Assembly (NCBI GenBank): GCA_013203265.1
Contig: JABMQK010000042.1
Coordinates: 1 to 8,361 of the forward strand
Length of the DNA stretch: 8,361 nt
Direction of reading: 5' to 3'
Source: a bacterium
GTDB taxonomy: Bacteria; Omnitrophota; Gorgyraeia; Velamenicoccales; JABMQK01
Position numbers and translations under genes: made by a program. Shown here piece by piece: positions 1 through 5,516 of the stretch (position 1 is the first letter of the stretch; each line of letters starts with the position of its first letter). Under the pieces are notes generated by a model that ran no database searches, was not told the DNA's origin, and saw nothing but the letters and a program-made list of their open reading frames with translations.

Positions 1-746
1 TGATTAAGTCTGATAAGAAACATACATATCTTGCCCCAGATATAGCCTACCACCAGGATAAATTCAAGAGAGGCTTTGATTGGTTGATAAACATATGGGG
101 CCCTGATCACCACGGTTACATTTCCAGGATAAAGGCGGTTATCCAGGCATTAGGCCACGATAGAGAATCGCTATCTGTGATTATCGTGCAGTTAGCGACT
201 ATCTATAGAAACGGCAAGGCCGTCTCTATGTCTACACGTAAGGGTCAGTACATTACTTTAAGAGAGGTCATTAATGAGGTAGGATTGGATGCCGTAAGAT
301 ATTTTCTTTTGATGCGGCGTACAGATAGCCATCTTGACTTTGATTTAGAATTGGCCAAAAAACAGACTTCCGAGAATCCGGTTTATTATGTTCAGTATGC
401 ACACGCACGAATATGCAGTATTTTAGATAAAGCAAAAGATATTAAATTTAATTTAGCAGAATTAAATCTGAGTTTGTTAAAAGAAGAGGAAGAGGCAGAG
501 CTTTTACGCTTAATCTTTCAATTTTCTTATGTAATAGAAGTATGTTTGAGACAGCTTGATCCTTTCCCAATTACTGCATATTTACAGAATTTAGCCGCTG
601 CCTTTCATCGTTTTTACGATCGGCATAAGGTATTGGGAGAAGATAAAAATTTAGCTTCTTCCCGTATCGCCCTGATTAAGTCTGTGCAGATCGTATTTGC
701 CAAGGGCTTGGATCTATTAGGAGTAGCTAAGCCGCAACAAATGTGA
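1..746 (+). CDS. argS: Arginyl-tRNA synthetase, C-terminal part (5' end outside the window)
   Basis: Charges tRNA-Arg with arginine in the cytoplasm (class Ia synthetase). The frame is open from base 3 with no start, so the gene enters from the left; about 247 C-terminal residues are visible of a family that is usually 550-600 long. The N-terminal catalytic half with the HIGH motif is missing. Visible are the block APDIAYH, the run NIWGPDHHGYISR, a KMSKS-equivalent loop reading VSMSTRKG, then the DALR anticodon-binding domain starting at NPVYYVQYAHARI. The end, GEDKNLASSR...GLDLLGVAKPQQM, is the normal ArgRS C-terminus, so the gene is complete at its 3' end (TGA at 744-746). The first lysine of KMSKS is replaced by serine; many ArgRS enzymes deviate here, so this need not mean loss of function. 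recJ follows after 42 bases on the same strand and may be cotranscribed. Identity is secure from motifs and their order. Confidence 0.96.
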   Translation, partial: IKSDKKHTYLAPDIAYHQDKFKRGFDWLINIWGPDHHGYISRIKAVIQALGHDRESLSVIIVQLATIYRNGKAVSMSTRKGQYITLREVINEVGLDAVRYFLLMRRTDSHLDFDLELAKKQTSENPVYYVQYAHARICSILDKAKDIKFNLAELNLSLLKEEEEAELLRLIFQFSYVIEVCLRQLDPFPITAYLQNLAAAFHRFYDRHKVLGEDKNLASSRIALIKSVQIVFAKGLDLLGVAKPQQM

Positions 747-758
747 GATATTAATAAG

Positions 759-788
759 CACGAATTCTACCGAATTATCACGAATATC
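759..788 (+). repeat. Three 10-bp units of a CACGAAT-type periodic repeat
   Basis: Three consecutive 10-base units (CACGAATTCT, ACCGAATTAT, CACGAATATC) each carry CGAAT in the same position. The array fills most of the gap between argS and recJ and ends exactly at the recJ ATG, leaving no room for a Shine-Dalgarno sequence. Arrays of this kind with a period near one helical turn occur dispersed in several bacterial genomes as far as I recall; here only three imperfect units are present. The pattern is seen directly. Any function (binding site, relic of a longer dispersed repeat) is not known. Confidence 0.6.
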
Positions 789-2474
789 ATGCAAAAAAAA
801 TGGATAGTAAGAGAGTCTAACGTAGAGATTGTCGAAGGCCTTACCAAGACTCTAGGGATAGATAAGATCTTAGTTCAGATTTTAGCCAATAGGGGCATAA
901 AGACCGAGTCGCAAGCCAGGCGTTTTCTTAGATCCGGATTAGAAGATCTACGCTCTCCTTTTGCCCTAAAGGATATGGATAAGGCGGTAGATCGGATAAA
1001 GAGAGCAATTTCAAATAGAGAAAAGATATTAATCTTCTCCGATTATGACGTGGACGGCATAACTTCCTGTGCAATATTAGAGGAGGAGCTAAAGAGGCTT
1101 GATGCAGATGTAGGCCACTACATACCGCACCGTGTTAAAGAAGGATACGGCCTGAATCTTGGCGCAGTTAAACTGGCCCATAAACAAAATATAACGTTAT
1201 TCATTGCGCTCGATTGTGGTATTAAGAGTTTTAAGGAGATAGAGTCACTAAATAAACATAAAATAGATGTAGTTGTAGTAGATCACCACCAGCCAGAAAA
1301 AGGAAGATTACCTTCGGCCTACGCCATTATAGATCCTAAAAGAGAAGATTGCTCTTATGAGTTTAAGGGTTTAGCGGCGGTAGGTTTAGTCTACAAATTA
1401 ATTTGTGCTTTAGAAGAAAGTAATAGAGAAAAATATTTAGACCTTGTCTGCCTAGGCACTATAGCCGATGTTATGCCGTTGGTCGACGAGAACCGCATAA
1501 TCGTAAAGAGAGGATTGAGTTCCATTAATAATACTACTAATTGCGGTATAAAAGCATTAATTGATGTGAGTGGTTTAAAGGATAAAGATATCAATCCGGG
1601 AAGGGTAAGTTTTATCTTAGCGCCGCGCATAAATGCAAGCGGCAGAGTTGATACAGCAGAGGTATCTTTAAAGCTTCTAATGTCGCGTAACTATGAAGAG
1701 GCAAAGCAATTGGCCAGCCGTCTTAATACACATAACCGTTTACGTCAGAAAATAGAAGAAGGGGTTTTTAAGGAGGCCTTGAATTTAGTAGAGTGCAAGA
1801 TAAATTTTAAAGAGCATTCAATTATTGTGTTAGCAAAAGAGGATTGGCATGTAGGTGTATTGGGCATAGTCGCTTCAAAGATTGCAGAGAAATATTTTCG
1901 GCCTACAATAATAATTTCGCTAAAAGATGGTTTAGGTAAAGGTTCAGGACGTTCTATACCAGGATTCCATCTCTTTGATGCTTTACTTGCTTGCAGCAAG
2001 CACCTTAAATATTTCGGAGGCCACAGCTACGCCGTAGGATTGAGTATTGAAAAGGATAAAGTTAAAGAATTCGCCACAGATATGAATAATGTAGTAAAAG
2101 AGAGGATAGATCTGGACGTATTAAAGCCTGTCTTAGAGATCGATGCGCAGTTGCCACTTATTTTTCTAAATCACGATTTGATAGGAAAGATTCAGGATTT
2201 AGGGCCGTTTGGAATTGGTAATCCGCGGCCGGTATTCTGTTCACACAATTTAACCATAAAGTCGCCCGCTGCGATATTAGGTAGAGATACTATTAAATTT
2301 TGGGTAACCGATGAAGAACGCACTTATGAAGCCATTGGTTTTGGCTTAAAGGACATGGCTCCTTACATAGTGCCTTTTAAAAGAATAGATCTGGCGTATA
2401 GTTTAACTTTGGATAATTGGCAGGATGCAAATTCTATTCTGCTTGAAATTAAAGATTTGAAGTTTGTTTCTTAG
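789..2474 (+). CDS. recJ: Single-stranded-DNA-specific exonuclease RecJ
   Basis: Degrades single-stranded DNA 5' to 3' in recombination and mismatch or base-excision repair; a Mn/Mg-dependent DHH phosphoesterase in the cytoplasm. The 561 residues match the usual bacterial core length of about 560-580. In order: DHH domain with DYDVDG at D85, ALDCG, the name-giving DHH at 165-167 (VVDHHQPE), and GTIADV from G223; then RINASGR; the DHHA1 domain with GSGRS and GGHSYAVGL (GGH at 410-412); and the C-terminal OB-type domain with LGPFGIGNPRPVF. All metal-ligand motifs look intact. The ATG at 789 is chosen because the protein then begins MQKKWIVRE, a normal RecJ start. No Shine-Dalgarno sequence precedes it; a 10-bp periodic repeat lies directly against the start codon. 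Expression probably depends on readthrough from argS, 42 bases upstream. rpmB converges from the other strand 88 bases downstream. Function is secure. Confidence 0.97.
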   Translation: MQKKWIVRESNVEIVEGLTKTLGIDKILVQILANRGIKTESQARRFLRSGLEDLRSPFALKDMDKAVDRIKRAISNREKILIFSDYDVDGITSCAILEEELKRLDADVGHYIPHRVKEGYGLNLGAVKLAHKQNITLFIALDCGIKSFKEIESLNKHKIDVVVVDHHQPEKGRLPSAYAIIDPKREDCSYEFKGLAAVGLVYKLICALEESNREKYLDLVCLGTIADVMPLVDENRIIVKRGLSSINNTTNCGIKALIDVSGLKDKDINPGRVSFILAPRINASGRVDTAEVSLKLLMSRNYEEAKQLASRLNTHNRLRQKIEEGVFKEALNLVECKINFKEHSIIVLAKEDWHVGVLGIVASKIAEKYFRPTIIISLKDGLGKGSGRSIPGFHLFDALLACSKHLKYFGGHSYAVGLSIEKDKVKEFATDMNNVVKERIDLDVLKPVLEIDAQLPLIFLNHDLIGKIQDLGPFGIGNPRPVFCSHNLTIKSPAAILGRDTIKFWVTDEERTYEAIGFGLKDMAPYIVPFKRIDLAYSLTLDNWQDANSILLEIKDLKFVS

Positions 2475-2498
2475 TATTTGCTTAAGAGTTATTTTTAA

Positions 2499-2518
2499 CG
2501 CAGATAGTCGCAGATAAT
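2499..2518. repeat. Two-unit CGCAGATA tandem repeat between recJ and rpmB
   Basis: Two adjacent 10-base units, CGCAGATAGT and CGCAGATAAT, stand in the gap between the convergent 3' ends of recJ and rpmB. The period is the same as that of the CGAAT array in front of recJ. Read on the minus strand the core is ATCTGCG. The repetition is visible directly. Membership in a wider dispersed family is my recollection of similar sequences and was not checked. A T-rich run follows at 2534-2540 but I find no strong stem before it, so I do not call a terminator for either gene. Confidence 0.45.
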
Positions 2519-2562
2519 TTGTGTTTGGAAGGATTTTTTTAGAATTGTCTAATTAGAATTAC

Positions 2563-2793
2563 CTAAATAGCTTTTTGGACTTTGTTGGCCTTGAGGCACT
2601 TGGCGCAGACATAGACGTATTTTTTGCCTTTAGGTGTGATTATCTTGACGCGTTGGATATTTGGCTTAAAAAAACGGTGTGTGGTGCCTGTAATCTTTCT
2701 TCCGGCACCGCCTTTTTTTCTGGCCATACCTCTACGTTTAATAGAATTACCGGCAACAGGTTTTTTACCACATATGCAACATATTTTAGACAT
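2563..2793 (-). CDS. rpmB: 50S ribosomal protein L28
   Basis: Structural protein of the large ribosomal subunit. The 76 residues match the usual bacterial length and begin MSKICCICGKKP, followed by the basic stretch NSIKRRGMARKK and the L28 hallmark THRFFKPNIQRV. Cys5-x2-Cys8 and Cys63-x2-Cys66 form the four-cysteine zinc ribbon of the C+ type of L28. There are two in-frame ATGs (2794-2796 and 2791-2793). The second is chosen because L28 proteins normally start with a single Met before S/A-K, and because the predicted transcription start coincides with it. No Shine-Dalgarno is possible: the -10 hexamer ends 6 bases before this ATG, so the mRNA is predicted to be leaderless. It appears monocistronic, divergent from a YdcF-like gene and convergent with recJ. 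Identity is very secure; the exact start is uncertain by one codon. Confidence 0.95.
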   Translation of the reverse strand: MSKICCICGKKPVAGNSIKRRGMARKKGGAGRKITGTTHRFFKPNIQRVKIITPKGKKYVYVCAKCLKANKVQKAI

Positions 2794-2799
2794 CATAAG

Positions 2800-2827
2800 A
2801 GTATACTGGAAATTAAATTTTTGTCAA
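2800..2827 (-). promoter_or_regulatory. Near-consensus sigma70-type promoter of rpmB (leaderless start predicted)
   Basis: On the minus strand TTGACA (2827-2822, perfect -35) and TATACT (2805-2800, 5 of 6 to TATAAT) are separated by 16 bases. Transcription would begin about seven bases after the -10, at 2793, which is the A of the second rpmB ATG. The -10 lies within AGTATACT (2800-2807), a perfect palindrome, so the same hexamer also reads TATACT on the plus strand toward the YdcF-like gene. On that side no recognisable -35 is present. The elements are seen directly; start-site position and bidirectionality are inferred. Confidence 0.75.
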
Positions 2828-2835
2828 TAATTAAA

Positions 2836-3525
2836 ATGAAAAATAGAAGAATTATAGTTAAGATAGTAATTTTTATAGCCTTATTTGCTCTTCTTATTGT
2901 GAGTTGGAGGGTATGGCTGCCTATTCCTGGAATTTTTCTTTCAGTCAAAGACAATATTCAAGAAGCGGATTGTATTGTGCCTTTAAGGGGAGATATATAT
3001 TATAGGTTTAATAAAGCTATCGAATTGTATAATGGAGGTTATACTAAGCGGATAGTTATTTCAGTTTTACCCGAACGCTCTGAAGATTCACAAGATCACA
3101 ATGATGTCATACTTAGAATATATGGCGTAGACAAGGTATCTCCCAGGGAATTTGCTTTGATGGCATTCAAATATTTCGGAAAAGATCCAAAAGGAATATA
3201 TTTTACAGATAATGAAGTTACATCTACATATGAAGAGGCTGTTACGACAAAAGATTTGATGCTTAAAAAAGGACTTAAATCTTTGATTTTGGTTACAAGT
3301 GGATATCATATGAGGCGAGCACTTATGATTTTTAATAGGGTATTTAGAAGTAGCGGTATAAAAATATATAATTATACAGCAGGAAGAGAATTAATAAATT
3401 CGCATCGTTGGTGGCTTAAAGAAGATGAAGTAAAAATGGTTATCCAGGAATACCTATCCATAGGGCATAATTTTATTTACCATTTTTTGCTTAAGGAGAA
3501 AAGAACTTCGTTCGATAGCTTTTAG
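2836..3525 (+). CDS. Membrane-anchored YdcF/SanA-like (DUF218) protein
   Basis: Function is not established; DUF218 proteins are membrane-anchored Rossmann-like domains, some linked to cell-envelope processes. The 229 residues have a basic N-terminus (MKNRR), one hydrophobic helix at about 6-29, then a soluble, presumably extracytoplasmic domain. Family landmarks are ADCIVPLRGD (44-53, where most members have a glycine-rich VLGGG), a TSTYEEA segment (129-135) matching the usual S-T-x-E-N/E-A, and LVTSGYHMRRA (152-162), the most diagnostic block. The end contains WWLKEDEVK, also typical. The ATG at 2836 is chosen because the frame further upstream is only the reverse of rpmB and because this start puts the anchor helix at the N-terminus. 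No Shine-Dalgarno is visible. It is divergent from rpmB, and a shared palindromic -10 at 2802-2807 could serve it. Family assignment is fairly sure; substrate and role are unknown. Confidence 0.85.
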   Translation: MKNRRIIVKIVIFIALFALLIVSWRVWLPIPGIFLSVKDNIQEADCIVPLRGDIYYRFNKAIELYNGGYTKRIVISVLPERSEDSQDHNDVILRIYGVDKVSPREFALMAFKYFGKDPKGIYFTDNEVTSTYEEAVTTKDLMLKKGLKSLILVTSGYHMRRALMIFNRVFRSSGIKIYNYTAGRELINSHRWWLKEDEVKMVIQEYLSIGHNFIYHFLLKEKRTSFDSF

Positions 3526-3530
3526 GTTTT

Positions 3531-3617
3531 ATGAAAAATAAAAGATACTTTTTTATTATTTTAGTCATTTTGTGCCTTTTATCGCAATTCTTTCGGCAAA
3601 TGGCTGGATACAGATAG
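3531..3617 (+). pseudogene. Possible degraded or very short reading frame after the YdcF-like gene
   Basis: Five bases after the preceding stop an ATG opens a 28-codon frame with a basic N-terminus and a hydrophobic run (MKNKRYFFIILVILCLLS), like a signal peptide or anchor helix. It ends at TAG (3615-3617). From about 3589 another frame reads FGKWLDTDSFYV before its own stop, so a single shift near 3588 would join two protein-like pieces. This suggests either the decayed 5' end of a membrane or exported protein gene, or a chance small frame. There is no good ribosome binding site. The rest of the gap (3618-3693) holds nothing I recognise apart from a TAGAAT -10-like hexamer at 3642-3647 and the ribosome binding site of the next gene. 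Confidence 0.25.
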
Positions 3618-3693
3618 TTTCTATGTTTAGAAGAATCAAAATAGAATGAAATTCTAATAAGTAACAAGTGATCATCAAAGAGAAAGGAGAAAA

Positions 3694-3882
3694 ATGTTAA
3701 CATTTATCTTCATCTGTTGTTTTTTAAATCTTGCAGCGGGGTTTTATTTAGTCATTGCATCCCAGACAGTATCTCAAGGATTATACGGAGCCATTTGTCT
3801 GGTGATATCGACCATTCTATTTATTGGTGGAGCCATAGTGTACAAATTAGATAGCATATTGACTCTGTTAAAAAAAAGATAA
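3694..3882 (+). CDS. Small two-helix membrane protein, unknown function
   Basis: I do not recognise a family. The 62-residue protein is almost wholly hydrophobic: helix one at about 2-22, a short polar turn (SQTVSQ, 23-28), helix two at about 29-50, and a tail ending LLKKR. The positive tail suggests both ends face the cytoplasm. A strong Shine-Dalgarno (AAAGGAGA, a few bases before the ATG) supports it as a real gene despite its size, and it is the best ribosome binding site in the middle part of the window. The stop is followed by 177 bases before the next gene, with no convincing terminator. It may be an independent unit or follow the YdcF-like gene; the 168-base gap in front leaves this open. 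No cofactor or catalytic motif is visible. Confidence 0.7.
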   Translation: MLTFIFICCFLNLAAGFYLVIASQTVSQGLYGAICLVISTILFIGGAIVYKLDSILTLLKKR

Positions 3883-3989
3883 AAAGTAAGATTTCTATTT
3901 TTCGTTGAACTAATTATTAATTTCAAATACCAAGTGATAAATTACTGATTGTCAGCAGGTAGGCAGGGAGTTAAAATATAGGCTAGGTT

Positions 3990-4017
3990 TTGGGCAATTT
4001 GAGGAGTGTTATATATT
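3990..4017 (+). promoter_or_regulatory. Weak candidate promoter for the GMP-synthase-like gene
   Basis: TTGGGC (3990-3995) and TATATT (4012-4017) are spaced by 16 bases, giving a start near 4024 and a leader of about 36 bases. The -10 is good (5 of 6) and the -35 poor (3 of 6). The rest of the 177-base gap before the gene is AT-rich. Apart from a tiny CTGA/TCAG stem near 3947 I see nothing resembling a purine riboswitch or a strong hairpin. Confidence 0.3.
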
Positions 4018-4059
4018 TTTTTCTGGTACAGAATTATAAATTGAAAGGAAGGTATTAAG

Positions 4060-5025
4060 ATGGACAGCAAAGAGGTAAAACTAGAAAGTTTAGAACCAAA
4101 GAAATTCATTGAAGAACAGGTTAAAGCGATTTCATCTAGTGTCGTAGATGGTGTAGCTATTAACGCATTGTCCGGCGGCGTAGATTCTTCGGCTGTTACT
4201 ATGTTGGGCCATAGGGCACTGGGTAATAGATTAAAGACTTATTTCATAGAGAATGGTTTAATGAGAAAAGATGAGGCGCAGAGGATAGCTTCATTGTTTA
4301 AAGAATTAGGAGTGGCTGTTCATATATTGGATGCCAGAAAGGAATTCTTTGGTGCTTTAAAGGGTTTAACAGATCCCGAAGAAAAGAGAGAGGCTATTAC
4401 CCAGACTTTTTATAAGGATGTTTTTGGTAAGTTAGTTAGAGAGATTGGCGCAAAGTATCTTCTTCAAGGCACAAATTATACGGATGTAGAAGAGACAGTA
4501 GCAGGTGTAAAGAGACAGCACAATATATTGGAACAGCTTGGAATTGATACACAAAAAGAATTTGGTTACAAAGTAATTGAACCTATAATACAACTTAGAA
4601 AATCAGGAGTAAGAAAATTGGCAGAGAGTTTAGGGTTGCCAGAGGAGCTATATAATAGGCCTCCTTTCCCTGGTCCTGCCTTAGCAACTAGGATAATTGG
4701 AGAGGTGACACCGGAAAGGACAGAGATTGTAAGAAGCGCTACCAAAATTGTGGAAGAAGAATTATCTAATACAGGCGCATTTCAATATCTGGCAATTCTA
4801 CACCAAGACAGAGTTACTGGTATAAGAGAAGGCAAGAGAGATTTTGGCTTGCAGATTGAAGTAAGGTGTTGGGAGAGTAAAGATGCACTTAAAGGATCGC
4901 CTACCCGACTCTCTTTTGATATCCTAGAAAGATTATCCCAAAGGATAACAACTGAAGTTACAGGCGTGGTAAGTGTTACATATAATATTACCAAGAAACC
5001 GCCTTCGACAATAGAAGCTGTGTAA
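4060..5025 (+). CDS. Stand-alone GMP-synthase-like ATP pyrophosphatase (no glutaminase domain)
   Basis: Resembles the synthetase half of GMP synthase, which adenylates XMP and replaces the adenylate with ammonia to give GMP. The 321 residues hold an N-type ATP pyrophosphatase domain with P-loop SGGVDSS (38-44), TDPEEKR (104-110), LLQGTNYTD (134-142), PFPGPALA (202-209) and RIIGEVTPE. They end in a GMP-synthase dimerisation domain with YNITKKPPSTIE (308-319). The glutaminase domain of about 200 residues found in most bacterial GuaA is absent, as in archaeal two-subunit enzymes; no partner subunit lies in the window. The lid motif, normally IKSHHNVGGL, reads VKRQHNILEQL here (150-160), although Asp142, Glu145, Lys151, His154 and Asn155 line up with conserved positions. 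The start ATG has a good Shine-Dalgarno (GGAAGGT). It could be an ammonia-dependent GMP synthase or a paralogue with another substrate, so no symbol is given. The fold assignment is secure, the substrate is not. Confidence 0.85.
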   Translation: MDSKEVKLESLEPKKFIEEQVKAISSSVVDGVAINALSGGVDSSAVTMLGHRALGNRLKTYFIENGLMRKDEAQRIASLFKELGVAVHILDARKEFFGALKGLTDPEEKREAITQTFYKDVFGKLVREIGAKYLLQGTNYTDVEETVAGVKRQHNILEQLGIDTQKEFGYKVIEPIIQLRKSGVRKLAESLGLPEELYNRPPFPGPALATRIIGEVTPERTEIVRSATKIVEEELSNTGAFQYLAILHQDRVTGIREGKRDFGLQIEVRCWESKDALKGSPTRLSFDILERLSQRITTEVTGVVSVTYNITKKPPSTIEAV

Positions 5026-5032
5026 AGTAATT

Positions 5033-5069
5033 GAGCAGTCGGGGAGTTTTTTAAGTTTTCCGACTACTC
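5033..5069 (+). terminator. Imperfect hairpin after the GMP-synthase-like gene, possible terminator
   Basis: Bases 5033-5046 pair with 5056-5069: GAG, a C/A mismatch, AGTCGG, then G-T and A-T pairs, closing a nine-base loop. The stem has ten Watson-Crick pairs, three G-T wobbles and one mismatch. It starts 8 bases after the stop codon, as a terminator would, but no T-run follows the 3' arm, so intrinsic termination is uncertain. It could instead protect the 3' end of the transcript. The 3' arm overlaps the start of the adjacent dispersed repeat by two bases. Confidence 0.4.
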
Positions 5070-5110
5070 ATCCTGAGGACCCTGAGCGGAGTGAAGGGGA
5101 CGAAGGATCT
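5068..5110. repeat. REP-like dispersed palindromic repeat (TCATCCTGAG...AAGGATCT type)
   Basis: The 43-base element begins TCATCCTGAGGACCC and ends GGGGACGAAGGATCT. It folds as ATCCT (5070-5074) with AGGAT (5104-5108), a symmetric 5x5 internal loop, and CCCT (5080-5083) with AGGG (5095-5098) around an 11-base loop. Elements of nearly this sequence are familiar to me as dispersed intergenic repeats in many bacterial genomes; that is recollection, not a search. It lies just upstream of the DUF2007 ribosome binding site, so it may be in that gene's leader. Only one copy is in this window. Confidence 0.6.
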
Positions 5111-5130
5111 ACCTTGAGTAAGGAATTATA

Positions 5131-5358
5131 GTGGCAGATTTAGTTAATATTAAAACATTTTTATATAGACACGAGGCCGAGATGGCGAAAGGTCTTCTTG
5201 ATGAGGAAAATATAGAAGCTATGATTTCAGCAGATGATCTTGGTGGGTATCGCCCTCATTTAGCTTTTGGTATGGGAGGGGTGCAGTTATTGGTTAAGAA
5301 AGAAGATGTCGAAAAAGCTCAAGCGATTATTAAGGTTTTGGAAGATTCTATTGAGTGA
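5131..5358 (+). CDS. DUF2007 domain protein (putative signal-transducing protein)
   Basis: A 75-residue cytoplasmic protein. The pattern VNIKTFLYRHEAEMAKGLLDEENIEAMISADD, then a glycine-containing loop, VQLLVKKEDVEKAQAII and an acidic end, fits the DUF2007 fold (a beta-alpha-beta-beta-alpha ferredoxin-like unit). The biochemical role of the family is unknown despite its 'signal transducing' label. Translation begins at GTG 5131, with AAGGAA about seven bases upstream; no ATG gives a comparable start. It follows the GMP-synthase-like gene with a 105-base gap that holds the hairpin and REP-like repeat, so cotranscription is doubtful. The 158 bases after it (5359-5516) contain TTTAAGAACA twice (5418-5427, 5442-5451) and a small TTAAGA/TCTTAA stem (5443-5461), and nothing else I recognise. 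The family call rests on pattern recognition. Confidence 0.8.
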   Translation: MADLVNIKTFLYRHEAEMAKGLLDEENIEAMISADDLGGYRPHLAFGMGGVQLLVKKEDVEKAQAIIKVLEDSIE

Positions 5359-5516
5359 TAACAGGTATTTTTTGAACTAGAAGATTTTGATTAGGAAAGT
5401 AAATTAAAGGACACTATTTTAAGAACACAACAGAAAACAACTTTAAGAACAATGGTCTTAATATCGAGTACGGGGATGACTAAGAATAAGAATCACAAAA
5501 GTAATACTTTAATTTT

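Noticed and set aside
759..788. CRISPR or iteron array at the CGAAT repeats
   Set aside because: Units are only 10 bases, imperfect and have no spacers; three copies beside recJ without a replication gene do not support an origin.
2531..2560. T-run and TCTAATTAGA palindrome between recJ and rpmB as a bidirectional terminator
   Set aside because: The palindrome at 2548-2557 has no loop and very weak pairing, and the T-run at 2534-2540 is not preceded by a stem.
2575..2835. Upstream extension of the YdcF-like frame by 87 codons
   Set aside because: This stretch is the exact reverse of the well-supported rpmB gene, and the ATG at 2836 places the anchor helix at the N-terminus as the family expects.
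3883..4059. Purine riboswitch in front of the GMP-synthase-like gene
   Set aside because: I find no three-way-junction pattern or conserved core; the only pairing is a few short AT-rich or 4-bp stems.
3531..5358. A defence or other novel multi-gene system made of the small membrane protein, ATP pyrophosphatase and DUF2007 protein
   Set aside because: The genes are separated by 105-177 bases, with a hairpin and dispersed repeat between two of them, and show no shared motif; adjacency alone in one genome is not enough to claim a system.
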